A stretch of 64,000 nt of DNA, taken from Mesorhabditis belari (taxonomy: Eukaryota; Nematoda; Chromadorea; Rhabditida; Rhabditidae). Where the stretch lies: NCBI GenBank assembly GCA_958450365.1, contig CAUEEP010000730.1, forward strand, positions 1,784,001-1,848,000, written 5' to 3'. The translations under genes were made by a program, and so were the position numbers. The notes under the pieces were generated by a model, which was not told the DNA's origin, did not search any database, and saw nothing but the letters and a program-made list of their open reading frames with translations. Positions 36,101-53,868 of the stretch are shown piece by piece; positions within the stretch are counted from its first letter, which is position 1; every line of letters starts with the position of its first letter.

Positions 36101-36170
36101 TGCCTCATGCTGGAATCGAACCAGCGACCTTCTGTTTACTAGACAGACGCTCTGCCACCGAGCCAAACAA
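36101..36170 (-). pseudogene. tRNA-Thr(AGT)-like remnant
   Basis: On the minus strand a good D arm (gctcggtggcagagc), an anticodon arm with loop ctagtaa (anticodon AGT, Thr) and a T arm (gctggttcgattccagc) are present. The 3' acceptor half is atgaggc, but the 5' half does not pair with it, so the cloverleaf is incomplete. Probably a decayed or mobile tRNA-derived copy. Confidence 0.65.
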
Positions 36171-36547
36171 TTCAAGTGTTTTCTTTGTGTTTACACAAAT
36201 TAAAATAATCGCGAAAACTAGAAACATTCCCCAATCAATTCTTTGTTTTCCTAAAAACGAATGTTTATTTTGAAACAAACGAGCATTTTTTTTGTCCCCA
36301 ATTTGCTCAGCTCCACCCGAAAATCACGTTTATTTCATTGTCGCTCAGCTCAGCTCCACCCAATTTGCACGTTTATTTCATTGACGTTTTGCGATTGTAA
36401 ATTCCTTTGAAAAAGATTCGCCCAAATTGAAAGTCTCTACGTTCAGAATTTCTTATCTGAAATATTGAGAGAGTTCATTGAAGAGAGAAAAGAAAAAGAA
36501 AGAAATGGGGAAATGTGATAAGTCTGGGAGGGGAAAGAGAGCAAGGG

Positions 36548-36716
36548 AAGAGGGAGAAGCTGGAAAGGAAAAGATGGAAAGGAGAAGCTGGAAAGGAAAA
36601 GATGGAAAGGAGAAGCTGGAAAGGAAAAGATGGAAAGGAGAAGCTGGAAAGGAAAAGATGGAAAGGAGAAGCTGGAAAGGAAAAGATGGAAAGGAGAAGC
36701 TGGAAAGGAAAAGATG
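36548..36716. repeat. 28-bp minisatellite (gaaaggaaaagatggaaagg...), six copies
   Basis: Purine-rich unit of 28 bp repeated six times. Open frames run through it on both strands, producing Lys/Glu/Arg-rich or Phe/Ser/Pro-rich artefact peptides. No splice sites or start context link it to a gene. Confidence 0.9.
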
Positions 36717-37290
36717 GCTACTCCCGGTCAATCATTGAACAGTTCCACCAAATTCTTTTTGATCTTGTTGATACTTTGAGTATCAATGTTTCGAAAAGAT
36801 AAAACTCAAAGAGCCATTCCCATTTGATTCTCACAACCTAATTCTGACTGATAAACATCTGACTGATAAACGCATCTGACGTTCACGTAAAATCGTCAGA
36901 TGCGTTTATCTGTTTATATCTGTTTATCTACCTTCCTAAAGTATTCATTAGTTCATTAGATCATTGAAAAACTTTTCTTAACTTGAACTTCTTAGCCTGC
37001 AAACTTTAAGACCAAAACACTTAGAAATTTGATTGTAAAAACTGACACTAGAATTGCCATCCGATGAATCAAATCCGGATTACATCGGATCGGGTTGTCT
37101 CGGATGATGATCCGATCCGATCCGATTCGATCACCTCATTCAACGGAATTCAATCCAATCCGATAAAAGCCTCTATTGGATTGAATCCGATTCAATCCGA
37201 CAGAGTTACGATCGGATACCAAGTCTACTTCTGATTCTCTTCTCATTCTTATTTAATTGTGCACCTGTTACCTCCAAAACTTATTCAAGT

Positions 37291-43898
<6,608 letters not shown>

Positions 43899-44103
43899 GA
43901 AATGAATAAATTGATCACTTTATCCTTGCAAAAAAACAAAACAGTTATAAATTACACACACCTAAGCTTCAGCCTTATTTATCAGTTTTGGAAAAAAGCT
44001 TTGCGTGATTTTATGACCTTTATCTCTGCATTGAACTTTGTGACGGTATTCGGCTTCCATTTTTATACAGACTCAACAAAATTCGTATTTTTCTATAGCT
44101 AAA

Positions 44104-47102
44104 ATGGATTCGAAAGAATTGGTGAATAGAGGAACGGAGATTCTCGAAATGATTGCCAATTATTGGGGTATGCCTCAGAAAGTTTTGTTTTTATGAATTG
44201 TCATAAAACTCTGACGATAATCATACCTTTCTAGAAACCCAACGTGATCGTTTCCCTCAACCGGATGTCTTACCCAATTATCTCGAAGCTTTGGTTTGAC
44301 TTGTCGAAAGCTAACATTTAACAATTCCCAGGTTCCCTCATCACCACCTGATTCCCCGGAGTCTTGGGAAACCGTCCTTGAGGATATTGAGAAAGTAAAA
44401 TCTGTTCTCTTTAAATTTTATTTCGAGTTACTATTACAGGCAATCCTACCGGGTCACGCCAACTGGTTGCACCCGAATTTTTATGGATATTTCCCCTTCG
44501 CTCAATCCACTCCATCCCTCCTTGCCGATCTCCTTTGTGGTGGACTGTCGGGAGTCGGATTCACTTGGGTACAATAAATCTATTTGCAAGACTAGCAGGC
44601 ATTGATTTTTTAGAAATCCAGTCCCGTAATGTCCGAGCTAGAGGCTGTGGTCCTTGATTGGCTTGTGGAAGCGCTTCATTTACCCGAGAAATGGAAACAT
44701 TCACATTCGGGACCAGGCTGTGGGATCATACAGGTTTGCGAGCTCTTTAAGTGAGAACAACAATAGCAAATTCTAAGAGACAATTTCCCCGTTTAGTCAA
44801 CTTCCTCCGATTCGACTTTTATCGCTTTCTTGGCCGCGCGAGCACGAGCTGTTGAATGGGTAAAGCTCGAAAGGAAATTCGGTTTGAATTTCATTTTCTT
44901 TTAGAATCTAACGGGATCCGAAAATGAGCCCACCGACGAAACAGAGGATGACCCAGAAATCTTCACCCATCCACTGCATTCGCCCAAGAATTTTGACAAA
45001 CTCATCGCTTATTGCTCGGATCAGGTATCGGACAAAATAGTTCTAAAAGCTGTAAAACAAAAACAAACTTTAACATTTAACACATTACGACTGCACATTC
45101 TCAAAGTGTCAGTGTTGTGCTTTAACACGACACATAGATGACCGCGTGACTTTTGCGAAGCATTCGATTTGGACCAGGATTGGTAATAAATTTGAAATTT
45201 CTTAAAAAAGTCTAGAATCCGAACCCAGGCTTTAAATTTAGATTTCGGGGTAACGCCCGGTTTTTCAGCTTTTTACAAAAAAAAATCACACAACTTTCTA
45301 ATAAAACTAACGTCAGATTCGAAAAGAGGACTCAAATTTAGATGCTCTTGCGAATTTTGAACCCATTCACGAGAATGGTCGTGTCGTGACTCAGCATTGG
45401 AGTCACGCGGTCATCTATGTGTTGTGTTAAAGCACAACACTGACACTTTGAGACCAATGTTTTAGGCACACTCCGCCATTTTCAAAGCGGCTATGTTGAG
45501 CGGGGTGAAAGTGAGAAAGCTGAAGAGTGAACGCGATGCGAAATTGGGCAATTACGCGGTCACCGCTAAAACATTTGAGGAAGCCATTAAAGTGAAAGAA
45601 ACCCAAAAGATTGACAAATTCTAGAATGTTTTAGAAAGATCGAGCCTTGGGCAGAACCCCATTTCTGTTTGTCGCCACAATCGGGACAACGGGCACATGT
45701 GGAGTCGATCATGTTGAAGTTTGAGATTTTGGGTCCGATTAAGTCCATCAATCCATCCCTGCAATGCTGAGATGTGAAATTGAAATATTTTCAGGATTTG
45801 GTCAAAACTTGCCAACGAGAGCGAATTTGGCTACACGTTGATGCAGCATACGCCGGTGAGAATTCATGGGAACTCATGAGAGATTCATTTTACATCATTA
45901 CAAGCTTCCCTGCCTCATGTCACCGTGGCGCAGTCGCGAGCGCGCTCAACTACAGCCCACCGGGTTCGACCCGCCGTAGTGCTGTTTAGAAAATTTGTTT
46001 TTTTTTGGCCCAAAGACGACTGAGAAAAAGCCGGTACAGACGGACAGGACATTACTCTTTTATATATTTGATTTGAAGACATCCAACTATAGGCTCATTT
46101 CTCCTCTGTCCCGAGTTCTCATCATATCTCGGGGTAGGGCTCGACTCGGTCGACTCTTTCAACTACAACGCTCACAAATCGATGATGGTCAACTTTGATT
46201 GCAGTCCCATGTGGTAATTGTTTTTTTTATGAATAACATCAAAGTTTTCACTAATCTGGATAACAATAACGACTTACTGCATACTGATTACAAAAACCCT
46301 TTGAGGTTCACCGATGCCCGTTCGGCTGTTCGATATTTCAATGTCGACATCGACATCCTTCGACATGAACATCAAGATAAAACGATTGATTTCAGAGTAA
46401 ATTCTTATCTAATAATATGAAATGTTTAAGCGATTTTTAAGCTTTTTTTAAGCTTTTTTTTAATCTCTAAATTCATCTCTTGTAGCATCTTCAAATCGCT
46501 CTTGGTCGACGGTTTCGCTCTTTGAAACTCTGGTTTGTGATGAGGTTGATTGGAGTGGACAAAATTGGAGATTCCCTGAGAAAGGTTTATCAATGAATAT
46601 AGATTTATTTCCAGAGATATTTCCAGAGATGTGCCCAGGCCACTTTCTTTGCCGATTTGATCGAAAAATCGGATCTCTTTGAAATGTTTGTTCCGCCTCA
46701 TTTAGGACTTGTTTGCTTTCGACTCAAGAATGTAAGGATCTGTGAAATTAAGATTTAAAACTGCTTCTTGATTAAAGTAATATTTCGGTCAAACTTTTAA
46801 AAGTTTAACAATATTTCAGTCAACAAATGAAGAAAACGAAAAGTTGAAGAAGTTGATTGATGAAGATCGCCGTTTAATGATCACTCCGTCGATTGTAAGT
46901 GAAACAGAACTAAGACTAGAGTTTAGTGATGAAAAAATGTAAGCTGTGCAGAATCTACGCTGTAGATTATCGTTCAAATTTATAAGCAATTTTGTAGACG
47001 CATGGAGACTTCTATTTCCGTATGGCAATCGGCGCTCAGCAAACGACCGACGAGGATCTCCGATCCGCCTTTCAAATTCTCACTCAGCTAGCACAGGTCT
47101 AA
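44104..47102 (+). CDS. Aromatic L-amino acid / tyrosine decarboxylase-like enzyme (PLP group II)
   Basis: A cytosolic pyridoxal-phosphate enzyme that makes amines such as dopamine, serotonin, tyramine or histamine; the substrate cannot be fixed from sequence here. The start ATG at 44104 follows a ctatag acceptor by 4 bases. The exons translate in order to MDSKELVNRGTEILEMIANY, HPNFYGYFPFAQSTPSLLAD, MSELEAVVLDWLVEALHLPE, FVATIGTTGTCGVDHVE, IWLHVDAAYAG, SFLLCPEFSSYLGVGLDS and SFNYNAHKSMMVNFDCSPMW. The PLP-binding lysine is codon 46176-46178. Then follow LGRRFRSLKLWFVMRL, HLGLVCFRLKN and THGDFYFRMAIGAQQT, ending LTQLAQV. The motif is NAHK rather than the NPHK of dopa decarboxylases. All expected blocks are present, so it looks intact. 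It begins 206 bp after the glucosidase stop on the same strand. Confidence 0.93.
45100..45452. mobile_element. MITE in a decarboxylase intron
   Basis: Begins ctcaaagtgtcagtgttgtg and ends with the inverse. The terminal repeats run about 53 bp, including agatgaccgcgtgact. The 353-bp element fills most of the intron between the exons ending YCSDQ and starting AHSAIF, and does not disturb the splice sites. Confidence 0.85.
45921..45984 (+). pseudogene. tRNA-like remnant in a decarboxylase intron
   Basis: Plus strand: caccgtggcgcagtcgcgag with a D-arm-like gcgc/gcgc pairing, and a T arm cgggttcgacccg. The anticodon arm is not well formed. It lies in the intron between DAAYAG and the exon with the active-site lysine. 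Confidence 0.45.
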
Positions 47103-48059
47103 AGAATTAGAAAGACCACGAGAGCTAAAAAATAGGAAATATAGAAGCCATGCAATGTACTCAATAAATTTTTTTGCCATTCATTATCCTCCGTTCTTTT
47201 CTGCACTTTTCACCAATTACAATCCAATACCCATTTATTGTGTTTAATTTTACAGATTTTTATAATATAATAATCAAAACTACTTATCAAGCTCATTCTG
47301 AGGAGTCAGTCCACTGCTACCTATAAATGGTTCATACAAATTTGAATGATAGATATGTTTTAGGAGAATTTAATTTAGCAAATATTGCCCTTTTTGTCGC
47401 TTTAACCCCACCTCTTCCACAATCCATCATTCGGTAAGTGGAAAGAAGCCATTCACGGATTTTTTTTCATCTGATAAAACACATAAAATCCAAACAAAAC
47501 ACAACCATTCCCTTTTTGCTCTTTTTGCAGCTTTTTCTAGAGGAGAGTTTTGCTTTTGTACCCTACAGTTTCCCTTTTTATTCATGAACTTATACAACCA
47601 AATTAGTAACGATTCGCTTGAATAGAGGAAAAAAATGCTAACAAAAGTAATAAGATCAGAATACACGATGAACTCATCTTGAAACGTTTCAAGATTATAA
47701 GGATGTTTCGTTTATGGAATCACAACTGCTTCTTTTACATTTCTGTTCTCTTTTGCTAGTCGACTTACAAGGTGAGACAAAATTAGTTTTAGACTTTGCG
47801 CAAAAGTTTACAGTTTGCATTTGATTCGTAGTACTTCTTCCACTTCTCTATTGCCCATTATTAAAAAAATATTTATAACACTTGGCAATGTGTGAAAATT
47901 TGACACGAAATAGAACACTCATCAAGCGGATCACAACAATTTGCTGTAAAGTGACGCGATTAAATTTTGGAGATCACCGGTATAAAGCAAAAACAAATAA
48001 ATTTTGACCAGAAAAGCTAATACTTACTTTTCGTAAAAAATTCGTGACAGTTAATTGTT
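47103..48059. other. Convergent 3' region, no gene seen
   Basis: AT-rich interval between the decarboxylase stop and the acetyltransferase stop. Contains aataaa-type signals near 47160 (caataaattt) for the plus-strand gene and near 48250 inside the last acetyltransferase intron. No supported coding frame. Confidence 0.5.
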
Positions 48060-49442
48060 TCATAGGTTGGCCAGAAGAACATGCAACGATGTGGCATTTT
48101 TTGGTTGAATTGGAGGATCGCGAAACTCTCCTCGGTAATCACTGTATTTGACCCGTGAAAGCTAAAAAATACCATTATCACTTTGTATCACTCAACTTTG
48201 AAGACTAAACCCTATAGCTATAATTATTAGAAACATTTAAAATTGCATAAAATAAACTTTTTATAATTTTAAGTTTGACAGCATTTTTTTCTTTGACTGA
48301 GTGTTCTAATTTTATTTTTTACTTTTTTAATTTTTAAAAATGACAAACATCCCGAAAAGATTTGAAAAAATTACACTTGAGATCAATAAAATGCTCACCA
48401 CTTGACGGAAGGTTTGAGCATACAATGCTTGACCCGACTCAGATGTACAAATCGTAAAAGCAGAATCGCACCGGTCCGAAGACGCGCGAGCTGATTCAAG
48501 GCTAAATATTTACGTTATTATCCATACGATAGCCATGACGATAGCCCTAAAATATTCAATATCACAAGCAAAATACCTTTCTTTCATCAACCGTTTTCCA
48601 AGGCCACCCAATTGATATTCCGGCTTGACGCAAACAAGAACGACAAAAACTGGCCTTGAGACATTAGACTCTTCCAAATGATAAGCAACGTCAACTCTAA
48701 AATAAAATTTATGCCAACTTTAATAATTTAACAAACCGATTGAAAATATATTTGAGAAACTCAATGGCAATTGAGAGACCCGGGTCAGTGAAGGAGTAGC
48801 CACATAGGCGGTCGAGCTTAATAAAAATAATCATCAATAAAGTAAACTATTTAGAATTTGATGATTGAGTAGGTAAATAGCTAACTATAGAAGAAAATTA
48901 AATAAATAAACTCATAAAAATCATTCAAAATTATAATAACAAACCTGCTGATCAAGAAGATTATGCCGGCTACACAAGCATACGCCTATCAACTAAAAAG
49001 TTTTTGAAAACAACATTTTAGAAAATCAAACCTCGTTATGTTCATTGTTCTGTGCCACCATTGTACCAGAACAACCAATCGAGTCAGCTACGAGATCATT
49101 GAGAAGAATATTGAGCTCCCGCCTAAAATGTGACCTTCAAAAATGTTTTAAAATTTTATATTAAAAAGAGCTCTCGTAAATAAAGTTAAAATTCCACTCA
49201 CGTATTCGTAATGTTGAGGCTCGAAAGAATTGGCTCGTTGGTCACAAAATGATCCATTAAAAAGTTCACAATAGAAGCAACATCTGTAGAAGATGGATGA
49301 GTCAAAATGGCACCTAAAAACAAAGCTAATTTAATTAATAAATTTAAAAAATACCAGATGCCTTTGATGCCAAATCGGGACGCTCAAATCCTTCTCCAGA
49401 CGTGGTTGGGGAAGAAGACATTGCCAAAGAAGCGGATGCCAT
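48060..49442 (-). CDS. GNAT-family N-acetyltransferase (arylalkylamine acetyltransferase-like)
   Basis: Transfers acetyl from acetyl-CoA to an amine. Exons (minus): 49355-49442, 49202-49313, 49032-49122, 48945-48992, 48737-48816, 48577-48696, 48399-48501, 48060-48161; 744 bp, 247 residues, phases agree throughout. The ATG follows gattttcag by three bases (likely trans-splice site). Strands beta-3/4 are GTMVAQ and LIGVCLCS. The acetyl-CoA loop is VCVKPEYQLGGLGKRLMKES, fitting Q/R-x-x-G-x-G. It is followed by FTICTSESGQALYAQTFRQV and the end region VKYSDYRGE...SLHVLLANL. The final blocks resemble nematode and insect arylalkylamine N-acetyltransferases, which acetylate dopamine, serotonin, tyramine or octopamine. 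The N-terminal 30 residues are Ser-rich and unassigned. The substrate is an inference. Confidence 0.85.
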
Positions 49443-50979
49443 TCGCTGAAAATCCTTCTATAGAAAAATCGTCCAATAATATTATTAGAAGGAGATTCAG
49501 AGCAATTTCGCCTCAAACGCCCCCGTTTTTGGTAGAAGGATTAATGGAGAGTGAGTTTTATGTGTGTGTTTTTTGTCTGGCACTCTTTTTCCTCAAAAAG
49601 ATATGTCCTAGGAATAGTGGGCAAACGAGAGAGAAACAGGTCTCATCAATGAGGGGAGGCCATAGACAAAGAAAAAAAAGGAACAATGTGAGAAAAAGGC
49701 GTTTGAAATTCAGAAGCAAGTCCTCGCGCCCATTTTTTTCAAGTTCAGGTTAGTTGTTTTGTGCATGTAAGGGGTTCTCTGTATAAAAAACTCCACACAC
49801 CCATGGATGGCCGGGATTTCGCCCTCAAATTGAAATCGAGTTAGGTTCGCAAAAGAACAAGAAGGGGCTAAAGAAGATGTGAAAAAGAGGGATAGCACAC
49901 AAAAAAGAGAAGCCAGGACAAGGCAAGGACCTCCTCCAAGCGTCGCTGTTGTTTCTTGGCACTGCCGAAAAAATAGGAAAGTAAATCGAAGCGCCAATTC
50001 ATCCCTCCTTTTGTACGGTCGTCCAGAAATACCACTAAAGAATAGAAATGATACTCTGTAGACAATAATTTATGGGAGTTGTGTGGTGAGAAATCGGCGA
50101 GCACATACACACAGAGCCAAGGCAGCTTGTGAATGGTAACTCTCACGCGTGGCCGAGTACGAATCAATTTCCTACCCTGGCAACAGCAGCCCCTCTTCGC
50201 TCCCTCCACTCCACTGGTCCCCGATATGCATACGCGGCGGTAAAAGACGTAAAACTCAAAAGGGGGAGCTGCTCTCGGGTAATTACCACCAAAGCAATAC
50301 TCGGCCAACACACAGACAAAAAGAAAAGCGCGACGGAGAGAGGCGCCACTCGAGAAAAGAAGAGATTCTCCTTCGCCTTTTCACACACTCACTCACAAAT
50401 GGCACGAAAAAACGACCAAGATTTTTTGTTTTTATGCACCAATCGATGCAAAATGGGGGCATAGCACGGGAGGAAGTCTTGGGAGAACAATTTTGTGCAA
50501 AATGCGCGAAACCCAACTGGCCCACCACCAACGAGTTGAAAGCTGATCCCTCTTATTTGCTCAACTGAAAAGCAGAACGTCAATAACGCGGATGGCCCCC
50601 ACCACTCGACACCCCCCACACATTTTTCTCCCAGTAAAGTAAAAGAGTTAAAGTGCAGCAAAAATGTTCTAGGAATTTCTTTTTGGAATCCAACCTAAAT
50701 AAAAATTTTTGAATCAAAGAAACTTTTTATATTCCAGTGAATTTGTGACACAACAAGTGATAACAAAAACATAAAAACAAAAAATAGACAATGCAAAATG
50801 TTCAAAAAAACCACAAGATTGACAAGTTTCAAGTAGTTTTTAAATTATTGTACATGTGCACCCATCGATAAACAAAACGACCATCAGTGAATAGTGAAAG
50901 CGATAGAAATTTACAAAAAAAAATTTTGAACCCGTTATTGACCAATTTCCTCTTGTGTTATTGACTTTTTTCATCGCTT
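49443..50979. other. Intergenic region between two minus-strand genes, no gene supported
   Basis: 1.5 kb upstream of the acetyltransferase start and downstream of the EST1-like stop. It is somewhat richer in G+C than its surroundings, with C-rich and G-rich tracts near 49920-50660. Several overlapping open frames of 110-150 codons occur on both strands, but none has a family signature, signal peptide, convincing start context or splice partners. It could hold the acetyltransferase promoter or a non-coding RNA. Confidence 0.45.
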
Positions 50980-53016
50980 TCACTCAATTTCCTCATCGGA
51001 AGAGCACGGAAGATCAATAACATCTAAAAACTTTGTAGTCATGGCGGAAATTTTTGACTTGCTAACACCTAGGTATATAAAAACCAATGGATTACGAGAA
51101 ATAGGATACCTTCTAACTCTTCATGAAACACTCGCCGAGACCCTCCTTGCGTATTATCGTCAAGCTGATTAATCGATTTGTAGTCTTTTCCTTCTTCATT
51201 CTTGAAGGGCTCCACACTAACATCAGGCTTTCTTGATTTGTTTGTAGTTGCCTTGATTGCTAGTGCTGATTCATTTTCCTTTAGCGGCAATGGAATTTTG
51301 TTCCTGAACCAAAATTTATGAGTATTCATATCTGGACGGGGAAGGATATTTGAAGAATCAATAATCAATACCTTTGAGTACCATCTCGAATTGCGCTCAA
51401 CACATTCAATATATCAGTGGAGTTAAGCGGATAAGGTAGCGGATTGTCGAAGGATAACAGACTAAAGATCCAAATTCTTTAAAAATAAAAATACTCTTAC
51501 CAACGTAAATGGTGAACATCTTCGATTGATACTTGTTTTTCCTTCAATTTTTGCATGAGGCAATCGACATTTTTGCTTTGTAAAACTTCTTGCGAGCAAA
51601 CGCGAAGACAGAGTGCCAAAGTCAAGAAGTCTTCTTGGGAGCACGAATCCTTAAGGTGCAATTGATAAAACACACAAAAAGCACTACCTTTGTGGCAATA
51701 AAGTCGATAATACCATCGATCAGATGTTGAATAGTGTCAGAAATCCCTTTTTCGTCTTTAGAATCTCCAAGTTCGGAAAGGACACAAATGAAACAGGTCA
51801 GACGTTCAACGGAGATACTCTAAAAATAGTTCGTAAGTTATTTTTCAATTTACTAGCCACCTCATTGATCAAACTATCGATAATTTCTCGGTTGATTGGA
51901 AACAACTGAATTTTGCTTAATTAGGCCAACGCTTTATTGTAATTTACTTACAAAGTGCGAATAAGAAAGGGCATGCAAGTAGCGCTCGTCGTATGAGGAT
52001 TTTACAACGACCACTAGATTGATGTTTATTATTGCAAATAAGAACCTTACCTTCATTAGAGTATTTTTCGAGAATCCTTTGAATATTCGATGAAGCAGCC
52101 AGAAATGGAAATTTACAATATATCGCTCGATAATGATAGTACAAAGCCGACAAAGTATCACCACTAAACAGTTTCTCAATATTGTTGAAAAGAGCTAAAA
52201 TCGTCCTCGCATCTTACCGTAACATCGCAACTAGTCCTCGTTGATTCCAAGCATCTCCTATGAATGGAATGGCACTAACCGATGCAGCGTAGAGTCGATC
52301 AGCTGTATCGTGTTCAGACTAAATCTAAATCGTATGTGCTCAAAATTAAAACAAACCTTATATCGAAATAGATCTCCAACTCGCAAACATATAAAGGATT
52401 CGAATCGTCTTCTGTACGAAGATGACAATCGTTGAGGGTATGGAACATATAATGCTTTGTTTGCTCTAAAACTTCAATCTTAAAACGGGCCGGTTAAAAC
52501 CACTTACACCAAAAACATAGGTGCCGCAGAAAATTGAAATCCGCACTCGGTTTGGACAAGCAACGATAAATCGACAAGCCAACAAAGTGCCATGTTGCAA
52601 ACATTGATTAGGTTCTAATGCAAACTATTATATTAGTAACGCTTATTTGATTTCCTATTTTGAATAGAAACCAACCACTAAAGCAATTAATTCAAGCACT
52701 GTCTCAAAAATATAGCGTATTAAACTCACTCACGTATTTTCTATTGTTATCCTTCGAGTTTTGTGATACATCATCTATCAACAACTTTATTGTTTTCCAC
52801 AACTTTTGCTGGAGCGCTTTAGAGAGAAATATTTCAGCGTTAATTTTTGCAGCATTCAGCAAGATCTGAAAGAGCGCAATAAACGCAATTACTATGTCTG
52901 TTATATACCTCAACCGTGGGTAGTACATAATTAGTCCCAAGCTCTGGACGATCAACAAACTTTTCAAGCTGATGTAAATTTGATAAAAGATTCTCAAATT
53001 GAATTTCAACATCCAT
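50980..53016 (-). CDS. EST1/SMG5/SMG7-like protein (nonsense-mediated mRNA decay)
   Basis: Proteins of this family bind phosphorylated UPF1 through a 14-3-3-like/TPR N-terminal domain and promote decay of mRNAs with premature stops. The start ATG at 53016 has a TTCAG 14 bases upstream. The exons give MDVEIQFENLLSNLHQLEKF, LLNAAKINAEIFLSKALQQK, CWLVDLSLLVQTECGFQF and FICLRVGDLFRYK (the GDLxRY motif of EST1 domains). These are followed by TADRLYAASVSAIPFIGDAW, NQRGLVAML and DTLSALYYHYRAIYCKFPFL, the TPR signature with the YYYxR-type motif. The C-terminal half is less conserved and ends in acidic DLPCSSDEEIE. No PIN nuclease domain is visible, so it resembles SMG7 or a short SMG5 more than SMG6. 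Roughly 500 residues. Confidence 0.8.
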
Positions 53017-53868
53017 CTTAAAGTTATTGACTGAATAGATAAAAGAGCTAACATATAAAAATCGTTTTCGCTTTTGCACGTGCGTTCTAACTTTTGGCCG
53101 CAAAAAAAAGTTTAGAAAATTTATTTACCCGATAGTTAGGAATGAGTTACAAAATATGATAGGATACGGGAGAATTTAAAGAATGCCTTAAAGAATGAGA
53201 GTCTAGTAAATATCATACAAGTTCATGAACAACTTATAAAATCACAACAAACTAAAAAGTTGGGGAGAGTAGGAAACAATGGGGCGGGCATAAACCCCCA
53301 CGTCACACCAGACATGAAATGTTGAGAACAATAAACACAACCTAAGCCGATTAAAACATTCACAGATGTACATGATACAGCAGGAACCTTCAAATAGCAA
53401 AGAAGAACGGTATTATAGAAACATCCAGGCTTGACAATTTTTACTGGACAACTCATAGCGATACTGTTTCTGGGATCAAGATTTAAGATATCAACATGTC
53501 TAAATGGAGTTAGTAATGCAAAAGATGATCAGTATAAAAAGTACAATGCTCAAATTACTGCTTAAAAAATTCTATGCTACATTTAGGTTGTAAGCATAGT
53601 ACAACTTTCTACTAATTCAAGAATTAGTGCTAACAACTAACCATCACATCAACAAATTAATCTCACATTTCAGGAAAGCAATGATTAGAAAAGTTGTGCG
53701 TATCACAATTTAAGCACACTTACATATTTTAGTAAATCGTGTCAAGATAGGTTAGTCAAAAAGAGGGCATATTAAGATTAGTAAGTACACGTTTTGTCAC
53801 TTGAAGGGTTCGACAATAAAGCTCTAGAAGGAAAAACCGTCCAAATAAAAAAAAAACACAAAAAACCA
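53017..53868. other. Region between RAF 3' end and the EST1-like start
   Basis: Both neighbours are on the minus strand. The spacing of 852 bp is longer than in a typical nematode operon. It probably contains the RAF 3' untranslated region and the EST1-like promoter. A 77-codon open frame at 53223-53456 has no recognisable features. Confidence 0.5.

Larger units (their letters stand above)
34949..37290. other. Intergenic region with repeats, no gene seen
   Basis: Contains the MITE at 35300, a tRNA-Thr-like remnant at 36101, duplicated agctccaccc segments near 36305-36385, a 28-bp minisatellite at 36548, a palindrome at 36865-36910 (ataaacgcatctgacgt and its inverse) and simple gatccgat repeats at 37065-37200 just upstream of the glucosidase gene. 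Confidence 0.55.

Noticed and set aside
36101..36170. Functional tRNA-Thr gene
   Set aside because: The D, anticodon and T arms look right, but the 5' acceptor half does not pair with the 3' half.
36478..36802. Lys/Glu-rich open frames of 86-95 codons
   Set aside because: They run through a 28-bp minisatellite, are open on both strands, and lack start context, splice sites or any family resemblance.
49307..49753. 148-codon plus-strand frame, basic and Pro-rich
   Set aside because: Its first part is antisense to the first exons of the acetyltransferase, which has consistent phases and family motifs. The rest has no recognisable features.
50149..50568. 139-codon plus-strand frame and overlapping minus-strand frames
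   Set aside because: Several long frames overlap on both strands in a locally GC-richer stretch; no motif, signal peptide or splice partner.
53223..53456. 77-codon Cys-containing minus-strand frame downstream of RAF
   Set aside because: No domain, no acceptor near its ATG, and it lies where the RAF 3' UTR is expected.
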